This document shows, in pieces, positions 10,099-20,819 of a stretch of DNA of 64,000 nucleotides. Source of the DNA: Puccinia triticina (lineage: Eukaryota; Basidiomycota; Pucciniomycetes; Pucciniales; Pucciniaceae); assembly GCF_026914185.1 (NCBI RefSeq), contig NC_070563.1, positions 806,001 to 870,000 of the forward strand, given 5' to 3'. The notes beneath the pieces were generated by a model. It had not been told where the DNA came from. It made no database searches and saw only the letters and a program-made list of their open reading frames with translations. Both the position numbers and the translations under genes were made by a program. Numbering within the stretch: the stretch's first letter is position 1; the number at the start of each line of letters is the position of its first letter.

Positions 10099-10222
10099 CA
10101 CCATCCCAGCTCTTCCAGCTCTGGCCCAAGACAATATTGCCAGCTCTCCCAGCTTCACCCAACACACACCATCCCAGCTCTTCCAGCTCTGGCCCAAGGC
10201 AAGACTGCCAGCCCTCCCAGCT
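10099..10222. repeat. 69-bp direct repeat, two copies
   Basis: The word ACCATCCCAGCTCTTCCAGC starts at 10099 and again at 10168 and runs on into CTCTGGCCCAAG. The tract is strongly CCAGCT-rich and ends where the LTR-like copy begins. Confidence 0.6.
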
Positions 10223-10226
10223 CCGT

Positions 10227-11090
10227 TGTAAGACTCAAAAGGTGTCTTCAGACCCTTTTGCTGAATGTCGAAAGGTATGGATGAGGTGCAAAACTCTGCC
10301 TTTCTGGATATCAGAAAACAAGACCACCAAGCTAAGCTTGGCAGTTTTATTCAGTGATAAGGAGATGTTCAAAGACAAAGAGTATAGTTGGATTGTATGG
10401 TGAAAAGTTCTGAGTGTCTAAGGAACAGGTGAGATGTTTTGAAATGGGCAGAAAGCACTGATGACTTCGACAGGGCTTGAACCCAGGTCCGTGAGCAGAG
10501 GGTATATAAAGTGAAAAAGAGCAGGTCAAGGTTTGAAAGCTATGCTTCCACCAGGGCTGGAACCCAGTACCTTGAGAGGCTTGTGAAAGGTTTGTGAAAC
10601 CAACTATGAGTGTGATATGTAAGTGTAATAAATAACTGTGACAGGTGAATAGACAGATGATGGGAGCCAGATGGCATGAGGGAAGGAAACAACTGGCAGG
10701 CAGAGGCCTCATTATATAGTAAACTAAGAGGGGGTCTAACTTCTAGGGGGTTACATGAGTATCATATATATGCAATGTGAAAACAGCGGCCAACTTGTGG
10801 TTGAGTATAATAAAAGGAAGAAAATAAAAGAAACAAAGTAATTCAATATCCTATGCACAGTATTCTAGAGCTGAGTTGTGTGTGAAACCATGTGTGAACT
10901 CCTATGTGAAATGTCCTAAACTGGTGTGTGAAAGGTGTTTATTTGTGTATCTTCTCATCCAGTAGAGATATGAGGGTGGTTTCAGTGGGTCACTAAGGGT
11001 TATCTTTGCCGTAGATTCCATTTCTGACATCTATTTGTTGGTATCTTAGAGGGTACTCTTAATAGTTTGAATTTTTCACTTGCAAACACA
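10227..11090. mobile_element. LTR-like element, diverged copy
   Basis: Starts TGTAAGACTCAAAAG and shares several blocks in the same order with 55305-56241: CCCTTTTGCTGAATG, CCACCAAGCT, GCTTGGCA, TTTTATT, then CGTAGATTCCATTTCTG near the end. The right edge is not sharp and no target duplication is visible. It is probably an old LTR, either solo or the 5' LTR of a lost element. Confidence 0.5.
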
Positions 11091-11299
11091 GGAATAACGA
11101 ACACATCCTCCGCCAACTTATTGACTGTCCCCAGTCAATTATGACTTATGACTGTGTTTGATTTTACACAATGGAGAGCTTTGATCCAAAAAGGTAATGA
11201 ATTAACGCTTTGACTTGAGTGTTTATTGAGCAGCAATCCTCCGCAGATGTGGTGAGCTGATTTTGTTTGAGATTTGAGGTATAAATTTGGTTGAGCGTG

Positions 11300-11500
11300 T
11301 GTTTGAACCCATGATCTGATAGTTTTTGTGTTTTGCAGGGAGTGGGAATTGAACCCTTGTGCTGGTGATTAGAATTGTTGATTTTGTTTTGGGAATTGAA
11401 CTCCAGTCTGCTTGCGCAGCCGCAGTCGTGCATCGGGATTATTTTTGGGGTTTGTGCCAAGGGTATTGGGGTTGTTGTTGGCGGGAATTGAACCTAGGTT
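11300..11500. other. Cluster of reversed T-arm-like words
   Basis: GGGAATTGAAC occurs three times (about 11344, 11391, 11484), with TTTGAACCCATG at about 11303 and CTTGAACCCAGG at about 10469. Read on the minus strand these resemble the T-arm/B-box GGTTCAATTCCC of tRNA genes. No cloverleaf can be completed around them. Confidence 0.25.
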
Positions 11501-11799
11501 TGGGGCATTGCTCCCTTGGGAAGAGAAGGGGGGTGCACTGCTTGCTTGGGTGTTAATGCTTCATTTGAGTGTGCGCAGTCTGCGTTGTGTGCGCCCTGTT
11601 CTCTGTGTTGTGCGTGTGCTCTCATATGTTCGCCTCAGGTGTCAAGTAGTGATTGGGGCCCCGGTCTTTTGTCCAAAACCCCCGCGCGGGTCTGGTACTG
11701 CGCCCGCAGCCGTGCTCTGTGCTCTTTTTTTCCGCGTGCGCTCCTCTGATTTGGAGTACGAGTCCGCAATCTGTCACAAGTCTCACTACCAACATGGAT

Positions 11800-13095
11800 G
11801 AATTTGCGATGTTGTATATTGATCAGTATAGCGTATATTGATCAAATTGTATTGATCAATTTTTTTTTATTCCACTTGATACCTTTGTCTGTGTTCCATG
11901 TTGCCTTAATACTCTTCTATAATATCTCAACTTCCCCCTGCACCACAGATGTTTGCTCAGCACTTGCGTGCAAGTGCCTTCACCCCTCTCTTTAGGAACC
12001 CTTTAAGATCTCTTTAAGGACTTGGCTCCAAGTGATGTGTAATTTTGTGCTGAATTTTTGCTGAAGTTATGTTGAATATTTATGAAGTCATGTTGGAAAG
12101 GGTCTGATATCATTTTGATACCAACTGCAACTTGACCGTATATATTACTTTAACTCTTTGAAAACATATGTACAACCACACTGCAATGAATTGTCAACTG
12201 CTTGGCAGAAACAATGGTTTCTTCTATTGAAACTATATAATATATTTTGATTAATCATGGGGTTATACCAGGGGAGCTTGCTCAGCACTTGCATGCAATT
12301 CCAATCATTCAATAATTTTTTTAACCTTTTAAACTTACTTCTGGAACTCTATCAGCAAGTTACACTCAATTTCCACTCAATTAACTTGTGGTCAATCCAT
12401 GCTGAATTAATGTTGAACTAGAGTCCAAGGCGGCTTCGCCGCTGCACTTTTGGGGGTTCAACCTATTCAATTTTCACCCACAAATCCTATTCCTAATAAT
12501 TTATCCTTCCAAGTTTGCAATACTCATGTGTGGCAGTGGCATCCAATTCAGTTTGAAATGGGGCCATCTTGTTGTACTTCAGATTCTGACCATAAACATT
12601 GAGAGTGGCCAGCAAGGGTAAGATGATAATGAGTTTAACATGCACTTTTTGTAGTGGGCCAGCTCAGCTAACTGGAGCGCAGATGTGGTCCAGTGTAGTG
12701 GACACTGGAATCCTGCTTACTCATAGTGGCTTGAGTGAAATTCTGTGGGATTTTTGCTAACGCTACGCAAACAGAGCACATAAAGAACACCTGGTACAGC
12801 TGGCTGTGTTAAAGCACATTCTAGAGGCTCTTAGACCCATCACACTACGTGCACCTGGGCCAACAAAAATGAAAAAGGAACAGAGAAATTGCTGCTCAGT
12901 TCCATATACACATACCTTGTAATCTCCTTTTTTGTTTATCTGGGAACACTCCAGAATCTCCCACTCAGTAAAACCACGCAACATCATCCTTGAAGGCATA
13001 TTGTCCATTTTGAATCCTCAAGATTCACCAAAAGATGACAAAGATGCTTTAATGCTGAGATTATAAAGGCTCGGAAATACCCCCACACTAAAGAT
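11800..13095. other. AT-rich non-genic stretch
   Basis: No gene or recognisable transposon protein. Contains TTGATCAATAT-type words shared with 25310-25390, a near-palindrome GCACTTGCGTGCAAGTGC at about 11959, and GGCGGCTTCGCCGC at 12430. Confidence 0.4.
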
Positions 13096-13097
13096 GT

Positions 13098-13265
13098 CAC
13101 TTGGTACCCGGGTACCCGCCACAGGTGCGGGTACCTCTCCATGAAAACCCGGGATTCTCAACACCCGCACCCGCACCTGTTGAGGTGGCAGAAAGCAGGT
13201 ACCCGGGTACCTGCGGCAAATACCCGCGGGTGCGGATATTTTTTGCTGCCAAGTAGGCTCTAGCC
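13098..13265. repeat. GGTACCCGGGTACC inverted-repeat element
   Basis: Bounded by CACTTGGTACCCGGGTACC at the left and, inverted, by CCCGCGGGT...GCCAAG at the right, with GGTACCCGGGTACC-like blocks repeated internally on both strands. A related stretch (CACCCGGTACCCGGGTG) lies at about 30595-30615 downstream of the hAT gene, so a MITE derived from an hAT end is possible. Confidence 0.45.
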
Positions 13266-13267
13266 TA

Positions 13268-13344
13268 GCTTAACTAAGCCTCTTGAACGGAGGGTCCGGG
13301 GGACCCCGCCCGGAGGGCTCTCCGCAGGAGAGGCTTATGAGTTA
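13268..13344. repeat. GC-rich hairpin element, copy B
   Basis: Left end AGCTTAACTAAGCCTCTTG matches copy A; right end GAGAGGCTTATGAG is its inverted counterpart. The core GGGTCCGGGGGACCC is palindromic. Confidence 0.55.
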
Positions 13345-13724
13345 TGTCTTGATTTAAGCAGGAGCAGAAAGGATCTGCTACACTAAAAATCCCAACCAAT
13401 ATAGAAAAACTGAATACACAGAGCTGTAGGTTCTGTTCTTGCAATCAATTTGAGCCACTTATCTATCTTGTAGCCAGAAAAACAACTCCTGGAGTCCCAA
13501 ACAAGTGGAGCCTCATTTGGAAGACTTGTGCATTTTTGATCTTTTGAAAAGGTCAACAGATTGAGATAGAAAAAATCTGAGTAGACCAAAATGTAGAGAA
13601 AGAAAAGTAGCATAGGGTACAGATAGGGCATATTGGTGGAGAGGCTGGGGGAGGAGCTATAAAAATTTTAAAAACCTCTCAGCCAAATGAACTTTCTGCT
13701 CCCGCGTAAAATTTGGGATAATGC

Positions 13725-13801
13725 ACAAGTCCCTCCCTGCGGGAGGGGCGGCTTCGCCGCCAGCCACAGCGCTCCCACCAGGGGGGACTTGTGTTAAGTT
13801 A
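13725..13801. repeat. GC-rich hairpin element, copy C
   Basis: Starts AAGTCCCTCCCTGCGGGAGG and ends GGGGGACTTGTGTTAAG, matching the right end of copy A. The core GGCGGCTTCGCCGCC is palindromic. It abuts the 46-bp tandem array. Confidence 0.55.
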
Positions 13802-13804
13802 GGG

Positions 13805-15537
13805 CTCTAGCGAGCTGATATATGTATACCAGCCCGCCGAGGGGAAGCCCTCTTGGCGAGGTGGTAAACTTATTCCAGCCCGCCGAGAGGAAGCCCTCTC
13901 GGCGAGCTGGTGAATGTATCCCAGCCCGCCAAGAGGGCTTCCTCTCGGCGAGCTGGTGAGCGTATACCAGCCCGCCGAGAGGAAGCCCTGTCGGCAAGCT
14001 GGTGTATACCAGCCCGCCGAGAGGAAGCCCTCTTGGCAAGCCGTGAACTTATTCCAGCTCGCCAAGAGGAAGCCCTCTCGGCGAGCTGGTGAACGTATTG
14101 CGGCCAGCAGAGAGGAAGCCCTCTCGGCGAGCTAGTTTATGTATTCCAGCCCGCCGAAAGGAAGCCCTCTCGGCAAGCGGGTGAACTTATTCCAGCCTGC
14201 CGAGAAGAAGCCCTCTTGGCGAGCTGGTGTATGCATACCAGCCCGCCGAAAGGAAGCCCTCTCGGCGAGCCAGTGAACTTATTCCAGCCCGCCGAGAGGA
14301 AGCCCTCTCGGCGAGTTGGTGTATGTATACCAGCCCGCCGAGAGGAAGCCCTCTCGGCGAGCCGGTGAACTTATTCCAGCCCGCCGAGAGGAAGCCCTCT
14401 CGGCGAGTTGGTGTATGTATACCAGCCCGCCGAGAGGAAGCCCTCTCGGCGAGCCGGTGAACTTATTCCAGCCCGCCGAGAGGAAGCCCTCTCGGCGAGT
14501 TGGTGTATGTATTCCAGCCCGCCGAGAGGAAGCCCTCTCGGCGAGCTGGTGTGTGTATACCAGCCCGCCGAGAGGAAGCCCTCTCGGCGAGTTGGTGTAT
14601 GTATACCAGCCCGCCGAGAGGAAGCCCTCTCGGCGAGCCGGTGAACTTGTTCCAGCCCGCCGAGAGGAAGCCCTCTCGGCGAGCCGGTGAACTTGTTCCA
14701 GCCCGCCGAGAGGAAGCCCTCTCGGCGAGCCGGTGAACTTGTTCCAGCCCGCCGAGAGGAAGCCCTCTCGGCGAGCCGGTGAACTTGTTCCAGCCCGCCG
14801 AGAGGAAGCCCTCTCGGCGAGCTGGTGTGTGTATACCAGCCCGCCGAGAGGAAGCCCTCTCGGCGAGCTGGTGTGTGTATACCAGCCCGCCGAGAGGAAG
14901 CCCTCTCGGCGAGCCGGTGATCTTATTCCAGCCCGCCGAGAGGAAGCCCTCTCGGCGAGCTGGTGTGTGTATACCAGCCCGCCGAGAGGAAGCCCTCTCG
15001 GCGAGCTGGTGTGTGTATACCAGCCCGCCGAGAGGAAGCCCTCTCGGCGAGCCGGTGAACTTATTCCAGCCCGCCGAGAGGAAGCCCTCTCGGCGAGTTG
15101 GTGTATGTATTCCAGCCCGCCGAGAGGAAGCCCTCTCGGCGAGCTGGTGTGTGTATACCAGCCCGCCGAGAGGAATCCCTCTCGGCGAGCTGGTGTGTGT
15201 ATACCAGCCCGCCGAGAGGAAGCCCTCTCGGCGAGCCGGTGATCTTATTCCAGCCCGCCGAGAGGAAGCCCTCTCGGCGAGTTGGTGTATGTATTCCAGC
15301 CCGCCGAGAGGAAGCCCTCTCGGCGAGCTGGTGTGTGTATACCAGCCCGCCGAGAGGAATCCCTCTTGGCGAGCTGGTGTATGTATACCAGCCCGCCGAG
15401 AGGAAGCCCTCTCGGCGAGCTGGTGTGTGTATACCAGCCCGCCGAGAGGAATCCCTCTTGGCGAGCTGGTGTATGTATACCAGCCCACCAAGAGGAAGAC
15501 CTCTCGGCCAGCTGGTGAACATATTCCAGCCCGAATA
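13805..15537. repeat. 46-bp hairpin minisatellite, about 37 units
   Basis: Each unit is a 36-bp imperfect palindrome (CCAGCCCGCCGAGAGG, AAG, then CCCTCTCGGCGAGCTGG) plus a 10-bp linker of two main classes, TGTGTGTATA-like or TGAACTTATT-like. The unit lacks stops in most frames, which is why long frames appear on both strands; since 46 is not a multiple of 3 these are not proteins. In the unit at 13921-13956 the central block is reversed (GAGGGCTTCCTC in place of GAGGAAGCCCTC), as if the hairpin had flipped. The leftmost units are more diverged than the centre, as expected for unequal exchange. Confidence 0.9.
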
Positions 15538-15539
15538 AA

Positions 15540-18500
15540 ATCTCTGGGGCCGGTCGGGCTGGTATCCGTAAGCACTTTGTTGGCCCGACTGTAGATGAGG
15601 TGATCAGCATGCCGAGTTCCTGGAACTTGAAGTCAGAAGAGAAACAGTTTGGTCAGCTGCACCTTCCCGGCCGTCATTGGCTCCTTGACTTGTGCATTGC
15701 CGTGGCTTGGGTTGGTAGGCTTCAGGAGTAGTGACAGTGGCTATGGATACAAGCAAGCCCGAGTTTGGAATTGCTGTATGCATCATTGCAACCATCACCT
15801 TGCAACGCTCACAGTGGCGTAGTCACTGAAATCAGACTGCTTGAATATAAAAGGGGGCTTCTCCTGCACCGAGGTTTATGCCCCAGGTGATCCACCCTGC
15901 TCCTGCATTTGCAGAGCACTGGTGGTGATCCTCCCCCTCCCCAATTGCACTTGCAATTGGCTGAAGGGTTTCCAGCCCCGACTTTTGCCCCACGCACTTG
16001 CGCCAGGCTGAGCGGGTTAACACCGGTCTCTTTTCACCTGTGGCATGTCACAGGCTGGGAGTTCGTTAAATCTATTGCTTCTCTTGTATATTAGTCTATT
16101 ATAAGTGGTATTTTATGTTTATTTGTTGGTTTAGCTTGTTTCTTTTTTTGTTTTTTGTGATTGCTTGGGTATAGGGGAAACCCTTGAATTTTTTTTTGGT
16201 GAATCTGTGGTTTTAATAAACTTAGATCAATGCTGAATTTAGCTCAAGGCAAGTTTGAGATGGGTTCAATCTGGCTTGAGACTGAATTCTAAGGCTCTCG
16301 CAAGGATAAAAAAAACTTTTCCATGAGAAGATCTTGTCAACTTGAATTCCCAAATGTCCAGGAGATATTCCTCAACTTCTTGTGAAAGAGTGAAATTCAC
16401 CCTTCTGAGGTTTAGAAGATGCTCAAGATAAATCCTTGAAGCTTACAAAGAGTCATTTCATAAGAAATAAAGCTGTATATAAACTTGATATGTGAGCTTG
16501 GAAAAGAGAAACGCTTCGACAAAATTCCTGATTCATCTATTGTTTAAAATGAATTTCAATCTGAACACCAAGATTTGGTAGTAAATTTGAAAACGTTTTG
16601 ATGTATTAAATATTTAACAATTAATTTTTGGTGTGTTTTCTCTAGAATTGAATTCCTCTCTAACAGTTCTTTTAGATTGAATCTTCATTAATATCTTTGC
16701 CAGTTTTCTAGTACGCATGCATTTCCCAGGTTGGGTCTGCTTGACATGATGAGTGGACAATCTTGGGTATCAATTTCAATCTGAACATGTTATTCTTACT
16801 CAAATTTCTGTGGCTCTCTGGGCTAATTTTATATTGAATCATCATATTCTAGATTGGCTCCCTTTGATTGTTTCAGGAATGATGTGGGGAGTAGTGTTTT
16901 GAAATATTTGCTATTAATTGAAGTTGCATCATTTTCCATGCTTGTTGTCCAATGCTATATTGGTTCTGCTTGACATGTTGTGTCAATGGCCCGCAAGCAA
17001 TCAGCTCTGCTAGAATTCCAAGAGCCTCAGCTGGTGTTTCCTTGGGCCAAAACCCAAACCTTGAGAAATTCAACATGTGAAGGAGCCTACCCAAAACAAG
17101 AGCAAACATTACAAGGTTTCTCAGGAGCTTGGTAGCAAGAACAATTTTAAAAGATACAAGCGGAAATCTTACCATCAGGTTTCAACTAGCAGAAATTCTT
17201 TATTCCTCAAAGGAATTTAAGAAGAATAAAAGATCAGCTTGTTTAACAGGGTATCCCCATGATTTTATTTTTTGGTTGCAAGTTGGTTGTCTGATTCTTC
17301 AAGGTTAGCTGTTACATGAACAGATTGTAGCAAAAAATCACAAGGCTTAGATACAATTAGGCAACACTTATCAAGGATGAAAATATGGTTACTGAAAATG
17401 TGACACAAAAATGCATGGAAACAAACAACCTGTGATTCATAGTCAAAAGAAACATCCCAGAAGTGATCTAGTTCACCATTTCTGAGATTTTCAACGGTTG
17501 AATCAACATATAGCAAGATGTGTCTCTGGAAAACTATAAGAAGAAGAATCATATTTACGCCTCAAGTCATTATGTTCACTTGGATTTAAGGAAAGAATTT
17601 GTACAAGACTCAAAAATCTGGTTGTGATTGATTTATATGTTGGGTAGAAGAGGGAGTTGACATGCAAGTTGATTTCAAATTTGAATTTTTACTTCAAGTT
17701 TGTTGGGCAGAATGGGGTCTTTGAATGGTGCTGATGTTTAAAGAGAGTATCATTTTTTATCTGGCTGTTAGTGGCTGAGCCTGTGTTTAAATTGAAGCAG
17801 ACCGTTTGAAAATTTCATAGTTAAGTTCCATTTGAGAATGATGAATGCATGCATTGGCAATCCCCAATTCAGTCCATTTAAAATGATCAGGGATGTGAGA
17901 TCTCTCTTCTAATTTATTGGCAGAAATGGGCTTTGGGTATGAGGTGGAGTGGCTCTACCATTTGCTGGTTGATTCTTGAAATGGCAACATATAATATTTA
18001 CACCCTTGGAAGTGGGTGGTGTAGCCACCTTGGAATATAGTTGCAAATTCTTTTTGTGTGCCGTAACTGGCTCCCTGAAGCAAATTTTCCAATTTTTCTT
18101 TTTTTGGTGGGGATTTAAGGGCAAGCCATGCACAAGTGAATTGAGGCATGTTGAATCACCCTGAATTCCAACTTCCACTGCACATGGATCTTTCAGAAAA
18201 AAAATATGGATTGATTCAATTCAGAATGAGGATTAACAATTTTCAAGATACTCAAGGTGTGAATTCTGAATCCGTGAGTTGTTTTGTAGTGAATTAGATG
18301 CCAAGTTTATAAAAAAACTGTCTTTCCAGAAGGATCACATTTTTTCACATTTTTTCTGGTTTACTGCACCATTTTTTTCTCCCTGATTCAAGAAATATTT
18401 TTAAATAAAGAAAAAAATAACATATCTGACTTACAATTGACATTGCTTCAAAGTTTGAGCCTGAACTACTGTTGATTAGTCTGGAATTTGGGAATTGCTG

Positions 18501-18615
18501 TCTTCCCAAGTTGTGTTAGTAATTTTTTCCTCTTCAGACTTCTGTCTATTGTAGAAGTAGAGTAATTTTTTGAATTAAATTTTTGACTTCTTTTGGTTTT
18601 GAAGCGATTGACTTG
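15540..18615. other. Non-genic stretch
   Basis: AT-rich, no recognisable gene. A TATAAAAG at about 15846 is followed by a GC-rich stretch without a supported coding frame. 16100-18600 shows only low-complexity A/T runs and unrelated short frames. Confidence 0.4.
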
Positions 18616-18729
18616 AATTGGCGTGTGCCACACTAACGTACACCCGTACGTTTGTGTGACAACGGGGAGTCCTACACTGCGCGCCTCCTTGGAGAGGCTT
18701 ATGTAATAAGCTCCTCAACTGGCCGGGTG

Positions 18730-19795
18730 GATCTCTTCAACCCACACTCCAATCAATGGCCGACCATTGGGTGGAGTACACACTCTGCTCGATGAACGGC
18801 AATCGGGCGGAGTATACATCCCACCCAATGACCGGGCATCAACTGGGGTTTGTACTCCACTAATGATGACTGGCCATCGAGTCCTGTGCACACCACTTGA
18901 TGACCAGCCATCGAGCGGCGTTCTGGGGTTTAATGCCGCTCAATGGCCATTGAGTGGAGTACATACCCCACTCAATGCCTGAGTGCTCCCCCCTCGATGA
19001 CCTGTCTTTACAGGTCATTGAGAGGACATGTGACTCCCCTCGATGGCTGGCACAGACCGGTCATCAAGAGGAGATTTTACTCCCCTCGATGGCTGGTACG
19101 GACCGGTCATCGAGAGGAATTATTCCCCTTGATGACCTGTATTGACCGGTCATCAAGAGGTGTAAGTCCCCTTGATGACCGGCACAGACTGATGATCATT
19201 GAGGGGAGGTGCTACTCCTCTTGATGACCCGTATAGACCGGTCATCGAGAGGTGGAAGTGCCCTCAATGACCGGCACAGACTAGTCATCAAGGGGAGGTG
19301 TTACTCCTCTCGATGACCTGGACAGACATCAAGGGGAGAGAGGAGTAACACGTCCTCTTGATGACCGGTCTGTACCGGTCATCAAGAGGTGCGAGTCCCC
19401 TCAATGACCGGCACAATGCGGTCATTGAGAGGTTTGAGTCCCCTCGATGACCGGCGCGGACCATTCATTGAGAGGAGGTGTGTCAAATCTCCTCGATGCC
19501 GGTCTGTACCGGTCATTGGGGGAATCACACCTCTCGATGACCTGTACAAACCTGTCATCGAGGTGTGACTCCCTTTGATGACCATCACGGGCCAGTCATC
19601 GAGAGGAGGTGTGAACCTCCTCGATCCAGGTCTGTACTGGTCATCGGGGGGAATCACTCCTCTCAATACCTGTACACACCGGTCATCGAGAGGTGTGAGT
19701 CCCCTTGATGAACGGCATGGACCAGTCATCGAGAGGAGATTCCACTCCAATTAACTTTTTTTTCTTTTGCCCCTGTGGTGTACCGGTGATCAAGA
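18730..19795. repeat. Second hairpin tandem array, GATGACCGGTC family
   Basis: About 17-20 units of 43-49 bp. Each unit has a left arm such as CCTCGATGACCGG, a short loop, and a right arm such as CCGGTCATCGAGAGG, followed by a variable linker (for example TGTGAGTCC). Arms occur as CTCGATG, CTTGATG and CTCAATG variants with the matching complements CATCGAG, CATCAAG and CATTGAG, often but not always paired within a unit. The left part (18730-18990) is more degenerate. Confidence 0.8.
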
Positions 19796-19859
19796 GGTGT
19801 CAGCGGGCATCCGGGTGGGCCAGACAGGGTGTGTACATAGTATACCCTGCTTGACTGGG

Positions 19860-20165
19860 GTTCAACTTGAACCCCATATGCACTCCAGCTCTGGCTGGAG
19901 AGCTCTGCACTCTCCTTTCAGGGAGGAGAAATATCATGAATGGAGTGCTGGGGATATGCACTCTAATTTTATGGAGTGGGACTCCCCGGCACTCAATACA
20001 TTTGCTGGCCACTGCAGTTCTTTGTGGTGCACTCCAAAGACTCTTGAGTCCCTGGTTCTGCACTCCAGCCAACTTGGAGTATTCTACTCTGTACTCCAAC
20101 AATCATTGGAGCGCGCACTCCATACACTCACTTGTGAAGTGCTTTTGGGATTTTTTTGGAGTGTA
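19860..20165. repeat. GGAGTG/CACTCC palindrome cluster
   Basis: At least ten GGAGTG or CACTCC words in alternating orientation, for example CACTCCAGCTCTGGCTGGAG and CACTCCAGCCAACTTGGAGT. Frames across it are not supported as genes. Confidence 0.5.
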
Positions 20166-20819
20166 CTTAGGCTGACCCAAAAAAATACCAAAACATGCAT
20201 CAGAGCAATCTACAGGGTATGGGTATACACAGAGGTAAAAAATCAGGTCAAAAAATTCATATATTTGGTCAATATTGTGGATCAAGTCCACCTGATCACA
20301 GTTGGGCTTAGTTTCAGCATAGGTATGGTGTATTTTCTACATGTAACTTCCACAATCCATGCGATACAATTCCAGTTAGGATCCGGTTAGATTGCGCCTG
20401 ACATCAACCATTCTTTGAACAAAGATCAGACCAACTTCAAACCAACTTCGAACCAGTACCTTACAAGGTTCGGACCAAACCTTGGCATGAATTGAGAGAA
20501 GGCACTTGTAAACAGGTGCTGAGCAAACATCCTAGGTGCTGTGTATTCAAGCCATAGGAATCTTTTTTTTTTTTTTCCCTGATAAAATTCATGAATTTCT
20601 ACATACACCATTCTTTTCTTCCTGGAACCAAATCTACTTTGTCAAAAAAGGGAAACATTGACCCCTCACCTCTCTCAAAATACCATCCTTCCTGGGTTGT
20701 TAATTTGGTGTGACCTTAAATTTCCTGAAGATTTGGCATATAATCCTTGGTATGCTACATGAATATAAGGCATTTTGAAATTAGTTTAACATGGTTGAGC
20801 ATATTTTTGTCAAGGTCTT

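Noticed and set aside
13805..15537. CRISPR array: regular repeats with 10-bp different linkers
   Set aside because: The genome is eukaryotic, linkers fall in two repeated classes and are far too short for spacers, and there are no cas-like genes. It is a minisatellite.
14463..15575. Long open frame (370 codons, minus strand) in the 46-bp array
   Set aside because: Open frames exist on both strands and in several phases because the unit lacks stop codons; a 46-bp period cannot keep one peptide repeat.
15846..15853. TATA box of another gene
   Set aside because: No supported coding frame, leader or splice pattern follows TATAAAAG.
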